Origin: Thermotalea metallivorans
GTDB taxonomy: Bacteria; Bacillota; Clostridia; Peptostreptococcales; Thermotaleaceae
Length of the DNA: 64,000 bases
Assembly (NCBI RefSeq): GCF_001562415.1
Contig: NZ_LOEE01000035.1
Coordinates: forward strand, 1-64,000
Direction of reading: 5' to 3'
Below are positions 15,926-24,497 of this stretch, in pieces. Under the pieces are notes generated by a model that was not told the origin of the DNA, searched no databases, and saw nothing but the letters and a program-made list of their open reading frames with translations. The position numbers were made by a program, and so were the translations under genes. Numbering within the stretch: position 1 is the stretch's first letter; every line of letters begins with the position of its first letter.

Positions 15926-17848
15926 ATGGGATACAAATGTGTTTATACGCTGGCTGAAATACAGGAGTATCTGAAAAACACTGTCCTATTTGCTTTCGAC
16001 TTTGAAACGTCACCCCGCGATAAATGGAGGAACGATAAAAGTGCAGCTCTGGATGCTCATAAAGCAGATATTACAGGGATCAGTTTTTCAGTATCAGAAG
16101 GGACTGCTATATATGTTCCACTTAAACATCGTAGCGGGCGAAATGCAGAGAACCAGGCGGCAATATGGGAATATCTGAAATTACTATTCGAATCCAAAGA
16201 TGTAATAAAGGTTGCCCATAACCTGGCTTTTGAGTCTATGTTCCTTTATGCAAGAGGTATTGTCCTTCAAAAGCCTTGTTATGACACTATTGCAGCATCA
16301 CAGCTTACATTGAAGAGCAAGTGGGAGTTCAGAAGCCTTGCTGACAGTGGACTTAAGACGCTTGCACCCGCACTATGCAAAGCGGAAATGACAGAATTCT
16401 CAACAGTTACTGACGGTCGATTTTTCGATGAATTGAACCCTCAGGATGAGAAGACTATCTGCTATGCCTGTGCTGACAGTGATTATACTCTTCGCCTATA
16501 CCATGTTTTCAATCAGTGGTTTGATAGATTTCTACCCAAACACAGAACCATTGTGGAAGAGGTGGAATCGCCTACATCAGTGTATGTCGGGATAATGAAG
16601 TATAACGGCATATTGGTGGATAAGTCAGCCATGCTGAAGAAACAAGCGGAAGCTGCGAAAAAGATCGTCAGTATCAGGAATGAGATTGCCGGAATTATCG
16701 GCAACGTAGAGATAGGGGCAAATGCTTCAACTTCAGCATTTAAGAAGTATCTTTTTGTGGATCTTGGCCTTCCGGTTATGAAAACAACCGCAAAACATCA
16801 GGAAGCTGCCGATGATGAAACCATGATTCTGTTAAAAGAATGGTGTGCAACTAACAGGCCCGAGCTAGTTCGCTTATTTGAGCTGGTACAGGAGTACCGC
16901 AAATGGGGAAAACTCAAATCCACCTATATAGACGGTTATCTTCGATTTATTGATGAGGATATCGGCAGGATTCATCCAGATCTTATGCCGCTGGGGACAG
17001 AGACAGGGCGGTTTGCTTCAAGAAACCCGAATATGCAGAATTGTCCGCAGAAAGACAATGACCCAATAGGTGTACGAAAATTTATCATTGCGCCAGCCGG
17101 AAAGGTTCTTTTATCCCTTGACTTTTCACAGATAGAACTGCGCGTCGGAGCGTTTTATTGCAGGGACAAACGTATGCTGGAAACCTATCGTACAGGCGGT
17201 GACATCCATGCGCAGACCACTTCTGTTATTTACCGCATTCCTTTTGAGGAGGCAGCAGACAAAAATGCTCCGCATTATAAAGAGCGAAGAACCATCGCAA
17301 AGAACTGCAATTTCGGTGTGTTCTATGGCCTGTTTCCCACTGGCTTACAGAGGACACTAAAATTTAAAGCTGGCATAAACCCAACTTTGGCTGAATGTGA
17401 GACCATCATTCAAAACTTGAAATCCGGATACCCCGGTCTTGCCAAATGGCAGGATGAGGTAAAAAAGCGGGCTGCTGTAAGCTGCTATTCAGAAACATGG
17501 CTGGGCAGGCGAAGATACTTGCTGGGAATTCGGTCATCAGATTGGGGCAAGAAGTCGTTTGCCGAGCGGTGCGCATTAAATACACCTATTCAAGGTACAG
17601 CGGCAGATATTCTAAAGCTTGCCTGTGGGCGCATCATCAGTGGACTTCCCGAAAGGCTTTGGCTGAAACCTATGCTGCAGATACATGACGAGCTGGTTTT
17701 TGAATTACCGGAAGACAAGGTGGACGAAGCAGTTGTTTTTATAAAAGAGTGTATGGAAACACAACCCTTCCCTGCATTTGATGTACCTATTGTGGCAGAG
17801 GCTTCGGTAGGAAGAAATTTTGGAGAAATGAAAGAAATGGAGGATTGA
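15926..17848 (+). CDS. Phage family A DNA polymerase with 3'-5' exonuclease domain
   Basis: A 640-residue replicative polymerase. The DEDD exonuclease motif FDFETS lies near residues 24-29. Polymerase motif A (SLDFSQIELR) is near 396-405, motif B (RRTIAKNCNFGVFYG) near 454 and motif C (QIHDELVFEL) near 585. There is no 5' nuclease domain, as usual for phage versions. The ATG follows AAGGAGA at 5 bases, immediately after a strong hairpin. It replicates phage DNA together with the primase-helicase downstream; all catalytic motifs look intact. Confidence 0.95.
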   Translation: MGYKCVYTLAEIQEYLKNTVLFAFDFETSPRDKWRNDKSAALDAHKADITGISFSVSEGTAIYVPLKHRSGRNAENQAAIWEYLKLLFESKDVIKVAHNLAFESMFLYARGIVLQKPCYDTIAASQLTLKSKWEFRSLADSGLKTLAPALCKAEMTEFSTVTDGRFFDELNPQDEKTICYACADSDYTLRLYHVFNQWFDRFLPKHRTIVEEVESPTSVYVGIMKYNGILVDKSAMLKKQAEAAKKIVSIRNEIAGIIGNVEIGANASTSAFKKYLFVDLGLPVMKTTAKHQEAADDETMILLKEWCATNRPELVRLFELVQEYRKWGKLKSTYIDGYLRFIDEDIGRIHPDLMPLGTETGRFASRNPNMQNCPQKDNDPIGVRKFIIAPAGKVLLSLDFSQIELRVGAFYCRDKRMLETYRTGGDIHAQTTSVIYRIPFEEAADKNAPHYKERRTIAKNCNFGVFYGLFPTGLQRTLKFKAGINPTLAECETIIQNLKSGYPGLAKWQDEVKKRAAVSCYSETWLGRRRYLLGIRSSDWGKKSFAERCALNTPIQGTAADILKLACGRIISGLPERLWLKPMLQIHDELVFELPEDKVDEAVVFIKECMETQPFPAFDVPIVAEASVGRNFGEMKEMED

Positions 17849-17852
17849 TATT

Positions 17853-18650
17853 ATGACTAATTTACAGGTTTTTAAGAATACAGAATTTGGAGAACTTAAA
17901 GTACTCGTTATTGATGGAAAGGAATACTTTCCTGCAACGGATTGTGCAAGGATGCTGGGATACAGTAACCCACACAAGGCAGTAATAGATCATTGTAAGT
18001 ACCTAACAAAACGTGAGGTACCTCATCCGCAAAATCCTGAAAAAACCATCAACATAAATTATATTCCCGAAGGTGATTTGTTCCGGTTGATAGTTAAATC
18101 CCAACTTCCTGCAGCTGAACGCTTTGAGAAATGGGTCTTTGATGAAGTGCTGCCCACGATCAGAAAATATGGAGTTTATGCTACAGATAAAGTTATCGAA
18201 GAGATGATTTCTAATCCGGAGTATGGCATCAGGATTTTCTCTGAACTAAAGGCAGAACGCGACAGGCGGAAAGCTTTAGAAATAGAAAATGCAAAGAATA
18301 AACAGATTATCAGTGAGTTGAAGCCCAAAGCGAGCTATTATGATCTCATATTGCAAAATAAAAGCCTTGTGCCGATCAGCAAGATTGCCAAGGATTACGG
18401 AATGTCTGGCCGCGCTTTCAATAAGCTGCTTCATGAGCTTGGAGTACAGTACAAAATGGGAAACTGCTGGCTTTTATATCAGGAGTACGCCGATCAAGGA
18501 TACACGCAGTCCAAGACTCATGCTATTGATGCAGAAAGAAGCGTAATGCACACATATTGGACACAAAAAGGAAGGCTATTTATCTATGACCTTCTTAAAA
18601 ACAAGAAAGGTATATTGCCTGTAATCGAACGTGAACAAAAAAGCGCATAG
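17853..18650 (+). CDS. Phage antirepressor (Bro-N plus KilA-C domains)
   Basis: A 265-residue protein. Residues 1-110 are a Bro-N domain (ELKVLVIDGKEYFPATDCAR then MLGYSNPHKAV and FEKWVFDEVLPTIRKYG). Residues ~150-260 are an antirepressor C-terminal KilA-C domain (KLLHELGVQYKMGNCWLLY and YWTQKGRLFIYDLL). In temperate phages such proteins bind DNA or the repressor to promote lytic growth. It sits 5 bases after the polymerase, unusual for a switch gene, so it may be a replication-module regulator. Confidence 0.9.
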   Translation: MTNLQVFKNTEFGELKVLVIDGKEYFPATDCARMLGYSNPHKAVIDHCKYLTKREVPHPQNPEKTININYIPEGDLFRLIVKSQLPAAERFEKWVFDEVLPTIRKYGVYATDKVIEEMISNPEYGIRIFSELKAERDRRKALEIENAKNKQIISELKPKASYYDLILQNKSLVPISKIAKDYGMSGRAFNKLLHELGVQYKMGNCWLLYQEYADQGYTQSKTHAIDAERSVMHTYWTQKGRLFIYDLLKNKKGILPVIEREQKSA

Positions 18651-18665
18651 GCAGGGGGTAATACC

Positions 18666-19091
18666 ATGAGTATCAGCAAGTTTAACGCAGAAGGATATTA
18701 CGACCCCACACCTTATGAAGCACTGCTTAGGATTGAGCGAGAGGCCAGGAAAGCGCCTTACAGACCGATGGTATTTATCTGCAGCCCATATGCTGGTGAT
18801 ATAGAACGTAATATCCGTAAGGCTCAGGGGTACTGCCGCTTTGCAGTGAGCAGGAATTGCATACCTATTGCTCCGCACCTCTTGTTTCCGCAGTTTATGG
18901 ACGACGATGATGAACAAATGCGAAATCTGGGCTTGTACTTTGGCATGGTATTGATGTCAAAGTGCTCAGAAGTGTGGGTATTTGGCAGAAAAATTACTAA
19001 AGGGATGTCCATTGAGATTGAAAAGGCAAAGCAGCGCAGCATTCCGATCCGGTATTTTAATGAACGATGCGAGGAGGTGCAGTGTAAGTGA
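18666..19091 (+). CDS. DUF4406-type phage protein, nucleoside deoxyribosyltransferase-like fold
   Basis: A 141-residue protein with MVFICSPYAGDIERNIRKA near the start and MSKCSEVWVFG further on, the pattern of DUF4406, which resembles nucleoside 2-deoxyribosyltransferases. It may act on nucleotides or their derivatives during phage replication. It overlaps the primase-helicase start by four bases, so the two are coupled. The function is inferred only from the fold. Confidence 0.85.
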   Translation: MSISKFNAEGYYDPTPYEALLRIEREARKAPYRPMVFICSPYAGDIERNIRKAQGYCRFAVSRNCIPIAPHLLFPQFMDDDDEQMRNLGLYFGMVLMSKCSEVWVFGRKITKGMSIEIEKAKQRSIPIRYFNERCEEVQCK

Positions 19092-21643
19092 GCATCTCAT
19101 TCCCTAAAGAATTAGCAAACCGGAAGCAATGGATCTGCTGGCGTCTGGAACCAAACACAAAGGACGGAAGAGACAGTAAAATCCCTTACAATCCCTTAAC
19201 CGGTAGAAAAGCCTCAAGCACTAACCCAAACGACTGGTCGACCCTTGACGATGCGATTGCGGCAAAAGAACAATATCTCTATACCGGATTAGGTTTTGTA
19301 TTCGCAAAAAGCGGAGGTTTAGTAGGGATAGACATAGATCACTGCCGCGACAAAAACACTGGGGAATTAAGCGATACCGCCAAGGATATCCTTGAGCGGT
19401 TTCCGTCCTATACGGAAATCAGCCCTTCAGGAACTGGGCTTCATATTTTCTATAAAGGGGAGATGCCCGCCAAGGGCAATAAAAACACTAAAACCGGCGT
19501 TGAAATGTATGCCCACAGCAGATACTTCACAATGACTGGCGAACGACTGCCAGGGACTCCTGATTACATTGCTGAAGATAACGGGGCACTGGCCTGGATA
19601 CATGAGAATTATATCAAAAGTAAAAAACGGAGAGGAAAAAGCAAGAAAGACAGTAAGGTGGTTAAGCTAGAGCCGCTTACAGATGAAGAAATTCTGGAGA
19701 AAGCCCGTACAGCCGAAAACCATAAGGAATTTGATCTGCTATGGGAAGGAAAATGGCAGGAAGCAGGGTATCCGAGCCAGTCCGAAGCCGACATTGCTCT
19801 TTGCTGTATGCTGGCTTTTTGGTCAGGCAAAAACAAAGAGCAGATGGACAGGCTGTTTAGAAATTCCGGGTTATTCCGGGAAAAGTGGGATACGGTACAT
19901 CATGCAAGTGGAGCAACATATGGGCAGGAGACACTGGATAAGGCCATTGAAGTTACAGAGAACGTATACAGCCGCGAAAGCGAGTCAGTTATCTTTGAAC
20001 ATGAGGGCAGGTATTACCGCACCAGAGGCGAAAGTGTGTATCCTATAACAAATTTTATCATTCAACCGGTGGAGATGATTGTATCGGAAGATGAAACGCA
20101 GATGACTGCTGACCTTATTACAATCCGTGATGAAATATACCGCCAGACATTTATGACTACCGACTTCAATAACATCCAAAAATTTAAAAATATCTTGAAC
20201 CGCCGGACAATATCCTTAGGCTATTTTGGCTCAGAAGGAGATTTGGAACTGCTGAAAGGTTATATATCTGAAATGGAGTGGGTAAGGAAAACAGGGGTCA
20301 AGGCTCTTGGGATTTATGAGCATGGCGGGCGGATGGTATATGTTTCAACGGATGGTGCCATTGAAGCAGGAGGCAACATTGTTGAAGATATCGTGCAGCT
20401 TGATAAGTATAAAAGCATAACAACCGATATCCTAACCTTTGAGCCATTGACAAAGAAACAGCTTATTATGCTTGGTGAATGGCTCCTCAGCTATAACGAG
20501 CCCATAAAAACGGTATCAGTAATGGCCTGGGTGGCCGGATGCTTCATTAAACCGCATCTTAAAAAATCAGGCATCAAGTTTCCTCATTTATTGCTTGTCG
20601 GAGAACAAGGCAGCGGAAAAAGTAATACATTGGAGCGGGTTATTCTGCCGGTATTTTCGTGCAGCAAAATCCGCGCGGCTACGCAGGTTACTGCATTTAC
20701 ACTGATGAAGGAATCTGCATCATCGAATCTGATACCGCAGTTGATGGATGAGTTCAAGCCTTCAAAGATAGATAAGTTAAGGCTAAATGCCTTATACAAC
20801 CATCTTCGAGATGCATATGACGGCCATGAAGGTGTCCGCGGTAGGGCGGATCAAAGTGCTGTTACTTATGAACTGTTGGCACCTATTATTGTAGCTGGTG
20901 AGGAATCGCCGGATGAAGCGGCCATCAGAGAACGGAGCATAGAATTGCTATTCAGCAAGAAGGACTTAAAACCAGCCAGCCATAGACAAGCATTTTATAA
21001 GCTGTGTGCAAAAGCGGATCTGCTTGGCAGCTTCGGTCGGAGCCTGCTGGATATAGCACTCAGAGTATCGGTTGCTGAGGCAGAGAAGTGGTATGAGGAA
21101 GCAAAGTCAGAGATATCTGATGAGTTTCCATCTCGTATCGTCAATAATCTCGCCTGTTGCTATGCCGGATTGAGCCTAGTAAACAAACTGTGTGAATTCC
21201 TTAATGTAACGTGGGCTGAAGTATTTCCCATTAACAAAGGGGCATGTATTCGATATCTTCAAAACGGTGTGCAGGAGTACTTGCTGGATGGCGGCAGCAA
21301 TAACAAGACCATTGTAGAACAGACCCTGGAAATCATGGCCCGGATGAAACTGGCTCCGAATCAAGACTACACTTTTGATAAAGATGGCAAGGTTATCGGG
21401 ATTCGTTTCTGTGATGTATATGACCGCTATACCAAGTACAGACGCGATTATGCAATCACTGGTGAATGTCTTCCATATAACCAGTTTTTGAAGCAATTGA
21501 GGCAAAGTGACTTTTTTATAGAGAGCAATAAAACGATGCGTTTCGGGAATGAAACAAAAAAAGCGTGGGCTCTTGATTTCTCAATACTGAAAGAGCGATG
21601 CGATGTGAGCGGTTTTGAAATCACAGATATTGAGCCTCTTTAG
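19088..21643 (+). CDS. Phage primase-helicase (NrS-1 polymerase-like N-terminus, P-loop ATPase)
   Basis: An 851-residue replication protein starting at GTG after GAGGAGG. The N-terminal third has the primase/polymerase-like pattern (WICWRLEPN, LVGIDIDHCRDK, SPSGTGLHIFYKGEMP, VEMYAHSRYFTMTG). The C-terminal half is a helicase-type ATPase with Walker A GEQGSGKS near residue 504 and an acidic Walker B-like PQLMDEFKPSK. It is probably the replisome motor that primes and unwinds for the family A polymerase. It is immediately followed by a repeat-rich candidate origin. Confidence 0.88.
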   Translation: MSISFPKELANRKQWICWRLEPNTKDGRDSKIPYNPLTGRKASSTNPNDWSTLDDAIAAKEQYLYTGLGFVFAKSGGLVGIDIDHCRDKNTGELSDTAKDILERFPSYTEISPSGTGLHIFYKGEMPAKGNKNTKTGVEMYAHSRYFTMTGERLPGTPDYIAEDNGALAWIHENYIKSKKRRGKSKKDSKVVKLEPLTDEEILEKARTAENHKEFDLLWEGKWQEAGYPSQSEADIALCCMLAFWSGKNKEQMDRLFRNSGLFREKWDTVHHASGATYGQETLDKAIEVTENVYSRESESVIFEHEGRYYRTRGESVYPITNFIIQPVEMIVSEDETQMTADLITIRDEIYRQTFMTTDFNNIQKFKNILNRRTISLGYFGSEGDLELLKGYISEMEWVRKTGVKALGIYEHGGRMVYVSTDGAIEAGGNIVEDIVQLDKYKSITTDILTFEPLTKKQLIMLGEWLLSYNEPIKTVSVMAWVAGCFIKPHLKKSGIKFPHLLLVGEQGSGKSNTLERVILPVFSCSKIRAATQVTAFTLMKESASSNLIPQLMDEFKPSKIDKLRLNALYNHLRDAYDGHEGVRGRADQSAVTYELLAPIIVAGEESPDEAAIRERSIELLFSKKDLKPASHRQAFYKLCAKADLLGSFGRSLLDIALRVSVAEAEKWYEEAKSEISDEFPSRIVNNLACCYAGLSLVNKLCEFLNVTWAEVFPINKGACIRYLQNGVQEYLLDGGSNNKTIVEQTLEIMARMKLAPNQDYTFDKDGKVIGIRFCDVYDRYTKYRRDYAITGECLPYNQFLKQLRQSDFFIESNKTMRFGNETKKAWALDFSILKERCDVSGFEITDIEPL

Positions 21644-21653
21644 TATTGAAAAA

Positions 21654-21922
21654 GGTAACAAGGTAACAAAAAGGTAACGCCAGAAACGCTGATGAATAGC
21701 CACTTGTTACCGATGTTACCTTTGTTACCTCAACTTTATATATACGCGCGAAAGTACCATTGCTTTTTTAAGACTAAAAAATATAAAAATAAAAATATTT
21801 GTGTATACACCTACCCCAAAAAGAGGTAACAAGGTAACAAAATCCTGAAAAGCGCTTGGGAAGCTGATTTATGAGATGCCTTTTTTGGACGTTACGAGGT
21901 TATAAGAGGGAAAAAGGTAACA
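21654..21922. repeat. GGTAACA iteron cluster, candidate phage replication origin
   Basis: The heptamer GGTAACA or its complement TGTTACC (one copy lacks the final A) appears nine times: direct at 21654, 21662 and 21673, inverted at 21705, 21714 and 21723, direct at 21825, 21833 and 21916. An AT-rich stretch (about 21735-21810) lies between the inverted and later direct copies. Clustered iterons, an AT-rich core and the position just after the replicative helicase fit an origin. The stretch 21644-21942 otherwise holds no gene. Confidence 0.6.
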
Positions 21923-21942
21923 TTTTTGGAGGATGAGCGGTT

Positions 21943-22230
21943 ATGTCTGAAAAAAGTATTGTGACTAAAGTACTGCGGTACTTAAAGACAGTACCGGGGT
22001 GTTTCTGTTGGAAGGAACATGGTGGTATGTACGGGACAGCGGGGATACCAGACATTATTGCCTGTGTAAATGGACGGTTTATAGCTTTTGAAGTAAAAAC
22101 CCCATCGGGAAAGACAACAAAACTGCAGGAAGCAACTATAAGGAAAATCCTCAATGCAGGAGGAGTGGCAGCGGTTGTCCATTCGGTAGATGAGGTGAAG
22201 GTTATTTTTGAAAAGCATGGCCTTTCATAA
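21943..22230 (+). CDS. VRR-NUC domain nuclease
   Basis: A 95-residue protein that is essentially a single VRR-NUC domain of the PD-(D/E)xK fold: GTAGIPDIIACVNGRFIAFE with the following VK supplies the D...ExK catalytic set. The ATG follows GGAGG at 10 bases. Stand-alone phage VRR-NUC proteins are thought to cut branched or replication intermediates and commonly follow the primase-helicase gene, as here. Confidence 0.9.
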   Translation: MSEKSIVTKVLRYLKTVPGCFCWKEHGGMYGTAGIPDIIACVNGRFIAFEVKTPSGKTTKLQEATIRKILNAGGVAAVVHSVDEVKVIFEKHGLS

Positions 22231-22336
22231 AGAACGAAGACATAACGAACAAGGAAACAAAGCACTGCAAAGCAACGCAAAAAAGCACACTGCTTCAAAG
22301 ATCAAGGTTTTTATCTTGATTTTTTGGAGGTGCGAT

Positions 22337-22792
22337 ATGCTGATTGCATGGCAGTATTTAGATAAAAAAGCGGCTGCTGTTGAAGCTTTGAAAGATTACA
22401 GCAGCATGCAGTACATTATCGAACACAGTGATGAGGATATATATGAAATTGAAAACCGTATGACAAGCCCTCACAGTGCAAAGATTACCGGAGTTCCGGG
22501 CAAACACAATCCCAAAAGCGGCGAAGAACGCCTTGCTGCTTGCCTTGACGAGATTGATGTGTTGAAAGAACGTTACAGACGGGCATTAGAATATATGGAG
22601 TGGTTCAAGCCTGCTTGGGAAGCCCTGTCGGAGGAAGAACAGTTTATACTGACAGAATTTTTTGTTAATGATGTGAGCAAGACAGAAGCTGTAGCAAACA
22701 TCGGAGAGAAGCTGTTTCTTGAAAGAGCACAGGTGTACCGTAGGAAAGACAAGGCACTTAATCATCTGGCACTGCTTTTATACGGGAAGTAG
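22337..22792 (+). CDS. Sigma-like phage transcriptional regulator (DUF1492/ArpU-RinA type), probable late regulator
   Basis: A 151-residue protein. ATG 22337 follows GGAGG by 6 bases; the longer frame from 22208 overlaps the nuclease and lacks a ribosome site. The C-terminus (LSEEEQFILTEFF, then EKLFLERAQVYRRKDKALNH) is a region 4-like helix-turn-helix. Proteins of this type end the early region and switch on packaging and structural genes. Two matching promoter-like elements directly follow it, which supports a late-activator role. Confidence 0.82.
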   Translation: MLIAWQYLDKKAAAVEALKDYSSMQYIIEHSDEDIYEIENRMTSPHSAKITGVPGKHNPKSGEERLAACLDEIDVLKERYRRALEYMEWFKPAWEALSEEEQFILTEFFVNDVSKTEAVANIGEKLFLERAQVYRRKDKALNHLALLLYGK

Positions 22793-22795
22793 TAA

Positions 22796-22853
22796 TGAGA
22801 TTTCTATGAGATGTAAAACACAGGTATCCAATATATAATGATATCGTGAAAAA
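22796..22853 (+). promoter_or_regulatory. Candidate phage late promoter, copy 1
   Basis: TGAGATTTCTATGAGATG (22796-22813), 20 bases, then TATAATG (22834-22840) and a GTGAAAAA tail. The same layout with identical spacing recurs at 23159. There is no -35 box at 17 bases, so the upstream element is probably an activator site. Confidence 0.65.
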
Positions 22854-22870
22854 ATGACATTAAAACGCAT

Positions 22871-22889
22871 AAGCCCTTCGGGGCTTTTT
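22871..22889 (+). terminator. Terminator/attenuator with UUCG tetraloop
   Basis: AAGCCC-TTCG-GGGCTT followed by T-run, right after candidate promoter 1. A terminator in a leader suggests attenuation or antitermination. Confidence 0.8.
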
Positions 22890-22918
22890 CTTATGACATA
22901 AAACAGGAGTGAGGAAAG

Positions 22919-23161
22919 ATGTACGATAATTGTTTTGGCAGTAACGGACGGAATGGCTGCAATATCCTGACTGTACACAAGTGCTTGTAAGATAAATGTT
23001 CCTTCTATAAAAGCACCCAAGAGTTAGAGGAAGATAGAAAAAAGGCTTATCTTTTGCTTGCAGCTTTACCACCCGATATGCAGCGGTATATCTCCGATAA
23101 GTATTATAACGGTAAGATGCCATGGTCAAATAGCAAATGTGTTGTTCAATATTCCAGATGA
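22919..23161 (+). pseudogene. Small cysteine-rich phage protein interrupted by one in-frame TAA
   Basis: ATG 22919 has a good AGGAG site. The frame reads MYDNCFGSNGRNGC to HKCL, meets TAA at 22988-22990, then continues without frame change as DKCSFYKSTQELEEDRKKAY to KYYNGKMPWSNSK, ending at TGA 23159. The four cysteines are spread on both sides of the stop as in one zinc-binding domain, so this was a single 80-codon gene. It is probably a nonsense pseudogene; readthrough is possible but unsupported. The TGA overlaps candidate promoter 2. Confidence 0.7.
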
Positions 23162-23216
23162 GATTTTTATGAGATGAAATTCATTATAAATCCAAATATA
23201 ATGGTATTGTGAAAAA
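23159..23216 (+). promoter_or_regulatory. Candidate phage late promoter, copy 2
   Basis: TGAGATTTTTATGAGATG (23159-23176), 20 bases, TATAATGGTATTGTGAAAAA (23197-23216). Conserved at the two blocks and in spacing with copy 1, while the spacer differs. It would drive HNH, terminase and downstream late genes. Confidence 0.68.
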
Positions 23217-23223
23217 TTATGGA

Positions 23224-23259
23224 TAAGCCTTCATGGGATGAACCTGTGAGGGCTTTTTT
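23224..23259 (+). terminator. Terminator-like hairpin after candidate promoter 2
   Basis: AAGCCTTCA pairs with TGAGGGCTT (one G:U), followed by T-run, between the promoter and the HNH gene. It mirrors the hairpin after copy 1. Confidence 0.6.
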
Positions 23260-23283
23260 TATACCCGTAAAGGAGGTGGCCAG

Positions 23284-23643
23284 ATGCCAAGAAAACCAAA
23301 AAGGCCTTGCTCCTTTCCCGGCTGTCCTGAACTGACGGACGGAAGGTACTGTGACATGCATCAAAGGCAAGTGGATGCTTATTACAACAAATACGAACGA
23401 GATCCCCAAACAAGAAAACGCTATGACCGGAGATGGAAACGCATCAGGGACAGATATATCTCAGAGCATCCGCTTTGCGAGGAGTGCCAAAAATACGGAA
23501 GGCTTACACCAGCCGAAGAGGTACATCATATTATCCCTTTATCCAAAGGCGGAACCAATGCAGACAGCAACCTTATGAGTCTGTGCAAACAATGTCACTC
23601 ATCGATCACTGCCCGCGAAGGGGAGCGATGGGCAAGACGGTAG
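23284..23643 (+). CDS. Phage HNH endonuclease
   Basis: A 119-residue HNH nuclease with an N-terminal cysteine/histidine zinc knuckle (CSFPGCPELTDGRYCDMH) and the HNH core: CEECQ, EVHHIIPLSKGGTNADSN, then LCKQCHSS. The site AAAGGAGGT precedes the ATG. In HK97-type phages such HNH proteins act with terminase in cos cleavage, and the gene lies immediately before TerS as usual. Confidence 0.93.
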   Translation: MPRKPKRPCSFPGCPELTDGRYCDMHQRQVDAYYNKYERDPQTRKRYDRRWKRIRDRYISEHPLCEECQKYGRLTPAEEVHHIIPLSKGGTNADSNLMSLCKQCHSSITAREGERWARR

Positions 23644-23720
23644 GGGGGTCAAAATCTCTGGCGGAGTAGTTTTGTGCAACGGGCGGGGGGTCACGCGCGA
23701 AAAATCGCAGTTTCAAACGG
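23644..23720 (+). other. Candidate cos site
   Basis: A gene-free GC-rich interval between HNH and TerS: GGGGGGTCAAAATCTCTGG, then GGGCGGGGGGTCACGCGCGA, with the hairpin-forming GCGCGAAAAATCGC. A pair of GGGGGGTC blocks about 46 bases apart at this exact place is typical of cohesive-end regions in phages with HNH-assisted terminases. The nick positions are not readable by eye. Confidence 0.5.
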
Positions 23721-23763
23721 GGTATATCCCCTGTTTATTTTTACATGAATCGAGGTGATGTGT

Positions 23764-24315
23764 ATGGCAAAGGACGGTACCAACCGCGGCGGGGCACGTA
23801 TCGGTGCAGGACAGAAGAAAAAACCTCTGGCGGATAAGATTTTGGAAGGAAATCCCGGCAGACGAAAGCTCATGGTAATGGAGTTTACGGATGCTGCGGA
23901 ACTGGAAGGAGAGAGCATGCCGCCACCGAGGGATTATCTTGCTGCAAAGCAGAAGAACGGAAAAACAACACTGGCAGTGGAAATATACGAAAAAACATGG
24001 CAGTGGCTTAAGGAACGCAGGTGTGTTCACCTTATCCCTGCGCAGCTTATAGAGCAATATGCCCAGAGTGTGGCGCGGTGGATCCAGTGCGAGGAATGTA
24101 TCACTGAATTTGGCTTTCTTGCTAAGCATCCGACGACTGGTAATGCCATCCCGTCACCTTATGTGGCTATGAGTCAAAGCTTTATGAAACAGGCCAATAA
24201 CCTGTGGTATCAAATTTATCAAGTCGTGCGGGAAAACTGTGCTACCGAATACAAGGGGGCTACTCCTCACGATGATGTTATGGAAAAACTCCTGACAGCC
24301 AGGAGGGGTGGCTGA
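23764..24315 (+). CDS. terS: Terminase small subunit (P27 family)
   Basis: A 183-residue TerS, started at ATG 23764 because GAGGTG lies 7 bases upstream. The N-terminal GGARIGAGQKKKPLADKILE is the P27 signature and DNA-binding end; the helical core (VHLIPAQLIEQYAQSVARW) mediates oligomerisation. It recognises the packaging site and hands DNA to TerL, which here is about 6 kb downstream because methyltransferases and a cassette intervene. Confidence 0.92.
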   Translation: MAKDGTNRGGARIGAGQKKKPLADKILEGNPGRRKLMVMEFTDAAELEGESMPPPRDYLAAKQKNGKTTLAVEIYEKTWQWLKERRCVHLIPAQLIEQYAQSVARWIQCEECITEFGFLAKHPTTGNAIPSPYVAMSQSFMKQANNLWYQIYQVVRENCATEYKGATPHDDVMEKLLTARRGG

Positions 24316-24497
24316 TGCATAAAACAAATTCAATCTTTCTTAGGGAACTAAGAAAATATAAAGACCATTTAACGAAGCAGCAGTTTAAGACTCTGCGGGG
24401 ACAAGTATTAAACGGAGATAGTGAGGGTGCTAAAAAGGGTCTTAAGAAAATATTGAACAGGAGAATGCAACATGAACATACAAAAAATATCTGTTGA
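24315..24497 (+). CDS. Small basic phage protein, unknown function
   Basis: A 60-residue lysine-rich protein. Its start overlaps the TerS stop (TGATG) and its end overlaps the first methyltransferase by 26 bases. It is helical (FLRELRKYKDHLTKQQFKTL) and occurs widely between TerS and ParB-methyltransferase genes in related prophages. Coupling suggests a packaging accessory, but no function is known to me. Confidence 0.75.
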   Translation: MHKTNSIFLRELRKYKDHLTKQQFKTLRGQVLNGDSEGAKKGLKKILNRRMQHEHTKNIC

